Shown here one piece after another: positions 1 through 6,622 of a stretch of DNA of 10,534 bases. The translations under genes and the position numbers were made by a program. Under the pieces are notes generated by a model that ran no database searches, was not told where the DNA came from, and worked only from the letters and a program-made list of their open reading frames with translations. The stretch is from the NCBI RefSeq assembly GCF_938020365.1, contig NZ_CALIIB010000086.1, positions 1-10,534 of the forward strand, written 5' to 3'. Source of the stretch: an uncultured Streptococcus sp. (GTDB lineage Bacteria; Bacillota; Bacilli; Lactobacillales; Streptococcaceae). Numbering within the stretch: the first letter of the stretch is position 1; every line of letters starts with the position of its first letter.

Positions 1-33
1 CGATTTCCAGCTCCACGCGCTCTCTAAAAGATT
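1..33 (-). promoter_or_regulatory. 5' end of a probable T-box riboswitch, cut by the window edge
   Basis: Read on the minus strand, a leader begins downstream of a strong promoter and contains AGAGAG (25 to 20), then GCGCGTGGAGCTGGAAATCG running off the edge. The order AGAGAG, a GC-rich arm, a GGAGCTGGAAA-like segment, and then the start of a complementary arm (ATCG) matches the conserved base of Stem I in Firmicute T-box leaders. T-box RNAs bind uncharged tRNA and control tRNA synthetase or amino-acid genes. The specifier loop, the T-box bulge and the antiterminator would lie outside the window, so amino-acid specificity cannot be read. In several streptococci I recall thrS lying near this glycosyltransferase pair, which would make a threonine T-box the first guess; that is inference only. 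Confidence 0.55.
14..20 (-). other. Chi-like heptamer GCGCGTG
   Basis: The minus strand reads GCGCGTG, the Chi sequence described for Lactococcus lactis RexAB and, as I recall, proposed for streptococci. It lies in the conserved first arm of the T-box-like leader, so RNA structure alone may explain it. Confidence 0.3.
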
Positions 34-61
34 TCCTGCAGGTGATATGTCTCTAAAAATT

Positions 62-89
62 ATTATAGCACGATTGGAAAAATTTGCAA
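62..89 (-). promoter_or_regulatory. Sigma-A promoter of the gene left of the window
   Basis: On the minus strand there is a perfect TATAAT -10 (67 to 62), preceded by TGC, giving an extended -10 (TGnTATAAT). A TTGCAA -35 lies at 89 to 84, with 16-base spacing (17 if CTTGCA is used). Transcription would start near position 55 and run into the T-box-like leader. The -35 box lies only 6 bases beyond the stop codon of the small membrane protein gene. No intrinsic terminator separates them, so upstream transcription may also enter this leader. Confidence 0.8.
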
Positions 90-95
90 GAACTT

Positions 96-461
96 TTATT
101 GGTTTCCAGCTCTGCTATTTTTCCTACTAAATAGATAAATCAAGTGTCCTAAACCATTTCCAGCTAGTAAGCATAGGAAATAGGCGGTATGATAAAGAGG
201 AATCCACTCCCCAAAGGTGAAAATAGTCAGGAAAAATAAGAGAGCAACCAAGAAAGAAAAGCGCAGAGAAAACCCATAAAAAGCTGCATAGAGCAAGGAC
301 ACCAACAGGGTCGCCAGAGGAGAGTAGATGAGAACATTTCCAACTACTAGCCCCTTACTTAAGATGGAATCCATAGGCAAATATCGTAACAGTATATAAA
401 AGACAAAATAGAAAAAGAAAAGGGGGAGCAAAAAGAAAATTTCTTTTTTATGGACTTTCAT
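96..461 (-). CDS. Small four-helix membrane protein of unknown function, last gene of the glycolipid operon
   Basis: A 121-residue, very hydrophobic protein that I do not recognise by domain. Four membrane segments are visible at about residues 8-25, 38-62, 66-84 and 91-111. A basic N-terminus (MKVHKKE) and a basic C-terminal tail (SRKNSRAG) suggest both ends are in the cytoplasm. The third segment ends in a GEW motif and the fourth contains GNGLGH, possible functional polar spots inside the membrane. I chose the ATG at 461 because GGAGG (473 to 469) sits 7 bases before it. The in-frame ATG at 479 lies upstream of that ribosome site and has none of its own. The gene follows the diacylglycerol glucosyltransferase by 36 bases with no promoter or terminator between, so it is probably cotranscribed. 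I recall a small membrane protein gene next to the equivalent pair in pneumococcus. A role in glycolipid synthesis, flipping or scaffolding is a guess from position only. Confidence 0.8.
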   Translation of the reverse strand: MKVHKKEIFFLLPLFFFYFVFYILLRYLPMDSILSKGLVVGNVLIYSPLATLLVSLLYAAFYGFSLRFSFLVALLFFLTIFTFGEWIPLYHTAYFLCLLAGNGLGHLIYLFSRKNSRAGNQ

Positions 462-468
462 AAGAGCA

Positions 469-473
469 CCTCC
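469..473 (-). promoter_or_regulatory. Ribosome binding site fixing the start of the small membrane protein
   Basis: GGAGG on the minus strand lies 7 bases before the ATG at 461 and downstream of the in-frame ATG at 479. It therefore excludes the longer 127-residue reading. Confidence 0.85.
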
Positions 474-497
474 GTTCATTAGGCCTTATGAGAAAGT

Positions 498-1811
498 TTA
501 TTCCCAATATTTCCGAATATTCTTTATCTGCTTCTTAGATGCTTTTATCATTCTAGTTGAGCTGTTTACCGGCAGTGACATGATTTTTCCCGGCAAATAG
601 ACAATGGTCTTGGCCAAGCGTTTGGCCATCGTTTCTTCTGGATTGAGATCATTATGAAAATCCTTACTAATGGTCAAATCCAAATAGAATTCATAGATAC
701 GACGACCAAAATTCTCAGCTGAAATCTCGTATAATTTATCGGCTAGCTTTTTCTCGTCCATATCTGGTGTTGCCAAAATGGCCTCCAAAATAGCTCCTGC
801 CAAATCCCGGCTCTCATAATAAAGAGTGCCAAAGGTTTTATCGCTGATTACATTATCCAGATAAGGATTGCCATGGGCGATGATGGGGGTACCGCTGGCT
901 AGACTTTCCAGATAAGTCAGCCCCTGCGTCTCACTGGTTGAGGCCGAAATAAAGAAATCTGCCGCCTTATAGTAGAGGGCCGTATCACTCGGCGCAATCA
1001 TCCCTGTAAAAATGACTGAATCCTCAATATGAAGCTGGGCTACCAAGGCTTTTAAGTCCTCAGCATAGGGTCCATCTCCGACAATGACCAACTTCACCTT
1101 GGCATTTTCTTCCAAAACCATTGGCAGAGCTTCAACAATCGCCTGGATATTTTTCTCGTAGGAAATTCTGGATAGACTGAGCAACATGACTTCATCTTCT
1201 GCTATTCCCAGCTTAAAGCGTAGTTTCTTGATGTCTTCCCGTGAGAGTTCTGGGCGGTCAAACTTGGCCAAGTCGATTCCTGTCGGAATAACCCGTTTTT
1301 CCGCCTTGATTTTGTAGCCGACCAATAGATCATAGACAATCTCAGATGGACAAATGACACCATCCAAATCGCTCATAAAGCCACGCACGATGTACTTGAC
1401 CATACTTGGGCGAATCACCATGCCCTTGGCAAGATAGTGCACATAATCCTCATACTGGGTATGGTAGGTGTGAACCACTGGAATCCGTAGTTCCTTGGCA
1501 ATCCAGATGCCCAAGAGCCCCAGCGAAAACTCTGTCTGGGTATGGATGATATCGAGCTGGTACTGGCGGGCAATTTCTAAGGCATTGGAAAAACCACGAT
1601 AAGCTACGCGCCGATCCTTAAAAGCGAAGAAAGGCACGCTGGGAATACGGATAATCTGCCAATCCTCATAGCGGTTGACATCCTTATCCGTCGTAGTAAA
1701 AATAAAGACTTTGTGACCTAGTTTCTCTAGCTCAGTCTTGAGGGTGCGAATGCTCGTCGCCACCCCGGAAACCTGAGGAAAATAGGTATCTGTAAAAAGA
1801 CCAATCCGCAT
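498..1811 (-). CDS. 1,2-diacylglycerol 3-alpha-glucosyltransferase (GT4 family, Glc-DAG synthase)
   Basis: A 437-residue membrane-associated GT-B glycosyltransferase that should transfer glucose from UDP-glucose to diacylglycerol, the first step of streptococcal glycolipid synthesis. The N-terminal Rossmann half begins MRIGLFTDTYFPQVSG, with the glycine-rich acceptor-side loop at 12-21. The C-terminal nucleotide-sugar half has the donor-phosphate contacts R215 and K220 (SRISYEKN), VGDGP at 244-248, and the GT4 EX7E motif E294 to E302 (ETQGLTYLE). The last ~45 residues are basic and amphipathic, as expected for a monotopic enzyme held on anionic lipid. The sequence closely resembles, from memory, the pneumococcal Glc-DAG synthase encoded beside cpoA. 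The ATG at 1811 lies one base after the cpoA stop; its ribosome site GGAG (1822 to 1819) is inside the end of cpoA, so the two are likely translationally coupled. The product would be the substrate of CpoA. Sugar specificity is inferred from family resemblance. Confidence 0.9.
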   Translation of the reverse strand: MRIGLFTDTYFPQVSGVATSIRTLKTELEKLGHKVFIFTTTDKDVNRYEDWQIIRIPSVPFFAFKDRRVAYRGFSNALEIARQYQLDIIHTQTEFSLGLLGIWIAKELRIPVVHTYHTQYEDYVHYLAKGMVIRPSMVKYIVRGFMSDLDGVICPSEIVYDLLVGYKIKAEKRVIPTGIDLAKFDRPELSREDIKKLRFKLGIAEDEVMLLSLSRISYEKNIQAIVEALPMVLEENAKVKLVIVGDGPYAEDLKALVAQLHIEDSVIFTGMIAPSDTALYYKAADFFISASTSETQGLTYLESLASGTPIIAHGNPYLDNVISDKTFGTLYYESRDLAGAILEAILATPDMDEKKLADKLYEISAENFGRRIYEFYLDLTISKDFHNDLNPEETMAKRLAKTIVYLPGKIMSLPVNSSTRMIKASKKQIKNIRKYWE

Positions 1812-1812
1812 A

Positions 1813-2811
1813 TCACATCTCCAAAACTGTTTGGTAAGCCTTGACTAACTGAAGTGCGACGTCATCGATAGAGCGGCTCTCCGCAACACGATAACCTGCC
1901 TCACGTTTATCCACTTTTCCGTCAAGAACCTTACGAAGCGATTCGACAAACTCATCTACATTATGACAAAGCTCCGCCGACTCTTCATCAATCCAGCCAT
2001 TATAAACAGGAATATCACGCAGGACCACGTGTTGCCCGCTGGCTAACGCTTCTAGGACCACAATCCCTTCTGTCTCTTCATAAGACGGAAAAAAGAAGGC
2101 GTCACTGCCTGACATGGCTCCTTGGAAGACTGCGCCTTTGAAATAACCCGGAAATTCCACGTTTTCTGGATGATTATGGAGGACAAGATCTCGAATCTTA
2201 CGAGGAACAAGCCAGAGATTGATGGAACCCAGCCAGATAAAGCGGACATCTGGCATTCTGCGAGCCACTTCGACAAAGTCTTCGATTCCTTTTCGTCTGA
2301 AATAAAGGCCTGCACAAATTACGACTTTCTGCCCATCTGCAATCTGAAAATGTTTTTTAAAGACTGCTTCCTTGCGTTCATCTTTCTTGTATTTCGACAG
2401 GTCAATGCCGTTTGAGACAGCCATAATGGGTGTCGTTACACCGTAGGATTCAATCAATTTTTTTGAATACTCAGACGGAGTAATGATAAAGTCCGCCATT
2501 TTATACATGTGCGCTAGATATTTGCCAAATAAGGGCGCAAAAAGATTAGAACCAATAAAAGAATTTTCAAAGTCTTCTTTGGTCGAATGTCCGTGCATGA
2601 TCACTTTTTTGCCTCTCCGCTTAGCCGCGTGAAGAAGAAGCAAACTACGAGGTCCGTAAGTGTTGATGTGCACGACATCATAATCTCCTAAAACATCTGT
2701 TGTATAAGGAATTCCTGCCAGATCCAATGCATGCATTTGATGCTGCAAGGCACGGCCGATGCCTGACTTTTCTAAAACAGACTTTCCTTCTAGATATAGT
2801 AATACTTTCAT
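1813..2811 (-). CDS. cpoA: CpoA, alpha-galactosyl-glucosyl-diacylglycerol synthase (GT4 family)
   Basis: A 332-residue GT-B glycosyltransferase. In pneumococcus CpoA adds galactose from UDP-galactose to Glc-DAG to give Gal-Glc-DAG, and cpoA mutants were first found through reduced beta-lactam susceptibility. Visible here are the N-terminal KSGIGR loop (15-20), the VIMHGHSTKEDF segment (70-81), a donor-side RRKG (172-175) and the GT4 EX7E motif E246 to E254 (ETEGIVVLE). It lacks the long basic tail of the following enzyme. The start at 2811 is the only reasonable one: the next Met (residue 26) would remove the first Rossmann strand and the GIGR loop. No Shine-Dalgarno is visible, and the -10 box is 7 bases from the ATG, so the mRNA is probably leaderless. 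This is the first gene of a probable three-gene operon. The galactosyl assignment rests on similarity to pneumococcal CpoA; the chemistry is not readable from motifs. Confidence 0.88.
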   Translation of the reverse strand: MKVLLYLEGKSVLEKSGIGRALQHQMHALDLAGIPYTTDVLGDYDVVHINTYGPRSLLLLHAAKRRGKKVIMHGHSTKEDFENSFIGSNLFAPLFGKYLAHMYKMADFIITPSEYSKKLIESYGVTTPIMAVSNGIDLSKYKKDERKEAVFKKHFQIADGQKVVICAGLYFRRKGIEDFVEVARRMPDVRFIWLGSINLWLVPRKIRDLVLHNHPENVEFPGYFKGAVFQGAMSGSDAFFFPSYEETEGIVVLEALASGQHVVLRDIPVYNGWIDEESAELCHNVDEFVESLRKVLDGKVDKREAGYRVAESRSIDDVALQLVKAYQTVLEM

Positions 2812-2818
2812 ATCTTCT

Positions 2819-2846
2819 ATTATACCAAAAGAAGCAAAAAAAGAAA
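2819..2846 (-). promoter_or_regulatory. Extended -10 promoter of the cpoA operon, abutting the start codon
   Basis: On the minus strand TGGTATAAT (2827 to 2819) is a perfect extended -10. The -35 region is only T-rich (TTTCTT-like near 2846 to 2841), a poor match to TTGACA. Seven bases (AGAAGAT) separate the -10 from the cpoA ATG, placing +1 at about 2813 to 2811. The T-run at 2842 to 2836 is in the spacer and is shared with the tail of an upstream hairpin. Confidence 0.75.
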
Positions 2847-2890
2847 CGCCAAGGGAAGATTAGCAGTTAAATAATGCACTCAACCTTCCC
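2836..2890 (-). terminator. Possible weak terminator or structured RNA after rexA
   Basis: In the transcript sense GGGAAGGTTG (2890 to 2881) can pair with TAATCTTCCC (2862 to 2853) as a 10-pair stem with two G-U pairs. The loop can close further with AGT/ACT after a 2-base bulge. A T-run follows at 2842 to 2836, but about 10 bases beyond the stem rather than directly after it. That spacing is poor for an intrinsic terminator. It could give partial termination of rexBA, or the pairing could be fortuitous. No better terminator is visible between rexA and cpoA. Confidence 0.35.
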
Positions 2891-2950
2891 ACAAGCATTT
2901 CCTGCAGCAATATCCTTTCTTAGTGGAACTCTATTCAGTTTCTAATCAGA

Positions 2951-5900
2951 CTAGTCCACCTTGACCACCTGCAGCTCAGCTCCCCCTAGTAGAATCAAAT
3001 ACTTGTCTACTTGGCTAAGGCCATAGGAACGACTGAGCGCTTCGGCATAGAGATCCAGTTGAGATCGGTAGTGCTCCACCAACTCTGTCGACTCATGATA
3101 GCGATCAGTCTTATAGTCAAAGAGGACAATGCGATCATCAAAGAGCAGATAACCGTCCAAGATTCCCCGAACGACAAAGTTTTGACCGCTGGCTGGATCC
3201 TGCTTGAGCATGGCAAAAGGTGCTTCACGATGAAGATGATTGGCCTGCTGCTGGATTAGCTGACCCAGTTCTGTAGCGAAAAAGGCCTCAATCTTAGCTA
3301 AGTCAATCTCTTTCTTGACTGCCGCATCTGCCTGAACTTGAGTCAAGGCTTGGCGAATTCTAGTCTTAGTGACAGGCTGATCCATCGGAATCCGCTGCAT
3401 GAGTTCATGAACAGCAGAACCGATTTGGGCTCCTGTGATTTGCTTCTTCTTGCCAAAATCAGGCAAATCAAAAGTCAGCTCAGACTGATAGCTTCGAGGC
3501 GCATCCATAATATCCAGCCCTTCTGAGTCCATAACCGGCTCATAGAACTTCTTGATTTGGCTGGGCGTGCGAACACTGGGTAATTCAATAGCCGCTTGAT
3601 AGAGGCTGTTGAGTCGATCTACATTCTCCAAGATATCCAGAGCTCGGCGGATATCTTCTGACTGACGATTGTCCGTCAAATCATCTACCGGAATGGTATC
3701 AGTCTGCTCCACTACTCCAATCTGCTCATCTGTCAGCTCCTGATCAGTTACAAAGCAGGTTTTATAAGCCAGATTTTCCTTTTCAAACACTGACTGGATA
3801 GCATAGAGCCAATCCTGAAAATTGGTCAGCAGACTTCGGAGACTGCTAGATAAGCGACCATTTTGGCTAGTCCCCCACTTACGCTCTTGGAGCTTAGCTT
3901 GATTGCCCTTGCCGACCAGATAGAGCTTGGTTTCAGCCCGCGTCATGGCCACATAGAGCAGGCGCATCTGCTCAGACAAGCTCGCCAGCTTGAGTTCTTC
4001 GGCATTCTGCTGATAAGGTAGGGTCTCCATGGAAATGCGGATCTGCTTGGGCGCATGAGGATCCTGAGTCTCAACGGCCACATCGGCTACATATTTGATT
4101 CCAATCCCCTTTTGTCGGCTGAGGATAATAGCAGAGCTACTATCCTGACGATTGAAGGCCTTGTCCATATTGAGTAGAAAGACATATTTGAACTCCAGCC
4201 CCTTACTCTTATGGATGGTCATTAGCTGGACCGCATTTTTCGGAGCAGCCAGAGGGACACTAGCTAAATCGTGCTCATTTTTCAAAATTCGGTCAATCAT
4301 GCTGATAAAGCGGGACAGGCCTTTGAAACTCGACTTTTCATAGTCGTTGGCCCGCAAGGACAGGGCATAGAGATTAGCCTGACGCTGCTCACCGTTGGGC
4401 AGAGCCCCCACCATATCGTAGTAAAAACGATCCTGATAAATCTTCCAGATTAAATCATAGAGAGAATGCGTCTTGGAATAGCTTCGCCAGTCATCCAGCG
4501 TTTCCTGGAAGTGCTGCAGTTTCTTACGCAATTCACCATGGATGAGCTGAGGTTCCAGACCTTGATCAGCCAGAGCATTCCTCAGCTTTTCATAGAGATT
4601 TTCCATAGACTTGGTACTGGAGGCTTGTAAGGCTAGGCGAGCCAATTCATCCTCATCAAAGTCAAACATCGGCGACTTTAGGAGAGCGGTCAGGGCATAG
4701 TCATTGAGAGGATTGTTAATGGTTCGCAAGGTATCCAGCATCACCATAACCTCTACCGACTGGAGGTAATTGGTCTCCCCATCATCAGGCACAATCGGGA
4801 TATGATGCCGGTCAAACTCTGCCAATATCAGATCATTGCGGGTCCGCGAAGCTGTCAGCAAGGTCATGTCCTTGAAATCCACCCCTTCTTCATTATGAAG
4901 GCGGATGATTTCCTTGATTACCAAGGCTACCTCACCCGCTGAAATGCTGGGCAGACCTTGGTCAGAATCCTCTTCTTCGCTATCAGCGCTACCGTCATAA
5001 AGCAGAAATTCCGCCTGATTGGCTGGGTTAGGATCCCGTTTGGCTGGATTTCCCGCCACCAAATAGTGGGTCTCATTGTAGTCGATCTCGCCGACTTCCT
5101 CGTCCATGAGTCGTTTAAAGACATCATTGGTCGCTTCCAGTACCTCAATGTGACTGCGGAAATTTTCCTTGAGAATAATCAGCTTGCCCTGACTAGGATC
5201 GGCCTGATAGAGTTTAAATTTATCATTAAAAATCTGCGGATCGGCCTGACGGAATCGATAGATGGATTGCTTAATATCGCCAACCATAAAGCGATTATTT
5301 CCTCGAGCCAGCAATTCCAGCATTCGCTCCTGAGTATGGTTGGTGTCTTGATACTCATCGACCATGACCTCATGGTACTTATCCTGATAAAAACGCCGCA
5401 CCTCTGGATAATTTTCTAAAATCTCAATTGCAAAATGGCTGATGTCGCCAAATTCAAAGGCATTTTCTGCTACTTTGCGTTGCAAATAAGCCTGTGAGAA
5501 ATCTCGGACAAAATCTCGCAACAAATCCAGTTGAGGAAGAGCTTCAGATTGATGCTGCTCCATAAAATTCAGATGGTAAAGGCGGACATCCAGCTCTTTA
5601 ATTCGCTCTATCAAGGGCTTGCGGGCCTCATTATAGATCTGAGCCAGCTCTTTTTTAAGCTCGTCCGCATTCTTACCAACTCGGGCAGTAAAAGCCTGAT
5701 GGTTAGAGGTCTTGGCCAATTCTAAAAAGCGCTGAATCAAGTCTAGCAACTGTTCCGATTCAGTCTGCTCTGTCAGCTCAGCCAAGATATCTAAGGCCGC
5801 CTGAACATTTTCCTGATACTTAGCCCCAGCAAAGGCCTGGCCTTCATGAGCTAGATGGCTCTGGAAAAAATCTTCCAAATCCAGCAAAGACTGCCTAGCC

Positions 5901-6622
5901 TCAGAGAGAATTCGCTCCCGCTCTGCTCCAAAATCACTGGTTTCATAGCCTAGAAGAAAGGTCTCTTCTAACCATTTTCGCGGATTACTGGTAGACTGGA
6001 GAAAACTATAAATACTATAAATCTGCTGGCGGAAACCAGAAATGTCCTTGCGCTTACCAGTGAAATTTTTGACCAAGCGACTGAATAATTCCTGCTGATC
6101 GCTATCATAATAGGCATCGAAAAGCTGGTCAAAGACTTCATTTTGTAGAATAAGCTGCTCACTGGCCGACTGTAAAATCCGAAAATGCGGTGCTAGCCCC
6201 AGCAAGTAGCCGTACTTGTTGACTACTTTCTGGGTAAAAGCGTCCATAGTGCCAATATCCGCATTGGCAATTTCAGCCAACTGCTGAGCCAGATGCTGGC
6301 GGAGTTCCTGATCGGAAGTCTCCTTGAGTACCAGACTCAGCTCCTTCTCCAGCCGTTCCTTGAGCTCACCTGCCGCCTTGACAGTAAAGGTGGAGATGAA
6401 GAGTTGGCTGACCTCCACACCTCTAAGAATCTGGTCAATAATCCGCTGAACCATAACATAGGTCTTACCAGATCCAGCCGAAGCCGAAACGAGAATATTC
6501 TGACCAGAGGAGTAGATGGCCTGGATCTGCTCTGGTGTACGCTTTTGTGGCTTGTCAGAGGCAGCTTCCTCAGCCTGCTTGACTAGGATATCCTGCTCGT
6601 TTAAAAAGGGAATCCGTCTCAT
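2951..6622 (-). CDS. rexA: RexA (AddA), ATP-dependent helicase-nuclease subunit A
   Basis: A 1223-residue full-length AddA-type subunit, close to pneumococcal RexA in length. With RexB it unwinds and degrades double-strand ends until Chi, leaving 3' single strands for RecA. UvrD/Rep-type superfamily 1 motifs appear in order: Q-motif region TPEQIQAI (29-36), Walker A SASAGSGKT (46-54), motif Ia around 78-91, Walker B VMVDEYQDTN (419-428), motif III VGDIKQSIYRFRQADP (447-462), KENFRS (485-490), MTIHKSKGLEF (801-811) and EQMRLLYVAMTRAE (884-897). The C-terminal RecB-family nuclease keeps H1072, D1156 and D1169-Y-K1171, so both activities should be intact. An acidic linker (about 547-554) precedes the second helicase half. 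The ATG overlaps the rexB stop as ATGA. A perfect AAGGAGG (6639 to 6633) inside rexB stands 10 bases before it. The complex is cytoplasmic and made in matched amounts with RexB through this overlap. Confidence 0.97.
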   Translation of the reverse strand: MRRIPFLNEQDILVKQAEEAASDKPQKRTPEQIQAIYSSGQNILVSASAGSGKTYVMVQRIIDQILRGVEVSQLFISTFTVKAAGELKERLEKELSLVLKETSDQELRQHLAQQLAEIANADIGTMDAFTQKVVNKYGYLLGLAPHFRILQSASEQLILQNEVFDQLFDAYYDSDQQELFSRLVKNFTGKRKDISGFRQQIYSIYSFLQSTSNPRKWLEETFLLGYETSDFGAERERILSEARQSLLDLEDFFQSHLAHEGQAFAGAKYQENVQAALDILAELTEQTESEQLLDLIQRFLELAKTSNHQAFTARVGKNADELKKELAQIYNEARKPLIERIKELDVRLYHLNFMEQHQSEALPQLDLLRDFVRDFSQAYLQRKVAENAFEFGDISHFAIEILENYPEVRRFYQDKYHEVMVDEYQDTNHTQERMLELLARGNNRFMVGDIKQSIYRFRQADPQIFNDKFKLYQADPSQGKLIILKENFRSHIEVLEATNDVFKRLMDEEVGEIDYNETHYLVAGNPAKRDPNPANQAEFLLYDGSADSEEEDSDQGLPSISAGEVALVIKEIIRLHNEEGVDFKDMTLLTASRTRNDLILAEFDRHHIPIVPDDGETNYLQSVEVMVMLDTLRTINNPLNDYALTALLKSPMFDFDEDELARLALQASSTKSMENLYEKLRNALADQGLEPQLIHGELRKKLQHFQETLDDWRSYSKTHSLYDLIWKIYQDRFYYDMVGALPNGEQRQANLYALSLRANDYEKSSFKGLSRFISMIDRILKNEHDLASVPLAAPKNAVQLMTIHKSKGLEFKYVFLLNMDKAFNRQDSSSAIILSRQKGIGIKYVADVAVETQDPHAPKQIRISMETLPYQQNAEELKLASLSEQMRLLYVAMTRAETKLYLVGKGNQAKLQERKWGTSQNGRLSSSLRSLLTNFQDWLYAIQSVFEKENLAYKTCFVTDQELTDEQIGVVEQTDTIPVDDLTDNRQSEDIRRALDILENVDRLNSLYQAAIELPSVRTPSQIKKFYEPVMDSEGLDIMDAPRSYQSELTFDLPDFGKKKQITGAQIGSAVHELMQRIPMDQPVTKTRIRQALTQVQADAAVKKEIDLAKIEAFFATELGQLIQQQANHLHREAPFAMLKQDPASGQNFVVRGILDGYLLFDDRIVLFDYKTDRYHESTELVEHYRSQLDLYAEALSRSYGLSQVDKYLILLGGAELQVVKVD

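Noticed and set aside
31..41. ATTTCCTGCAG shared by 31-41 and the rexA-cpoA spacer near 2898-2908
   Set aside because: An 11-base match is expected several times by chance in a window of this size. The two places share no wider similarity.
462..479. A longer small membrane protein starting at the ATG at 479
   Set aside because: The only Shine-Dalgarno lies downstream of that ATG and is correctly spaced for the ATG at 461.
4958..5419. A 153-codon open frame on the plus strand inside rexA
   Set aside because: It lies antisense to conserved helicase motifs of rexA, has no evident ribosome site or recognisable domain, and its composition is what reverse reading of a leucine/glutamate-rich gene gives. 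It is a shadow frame.
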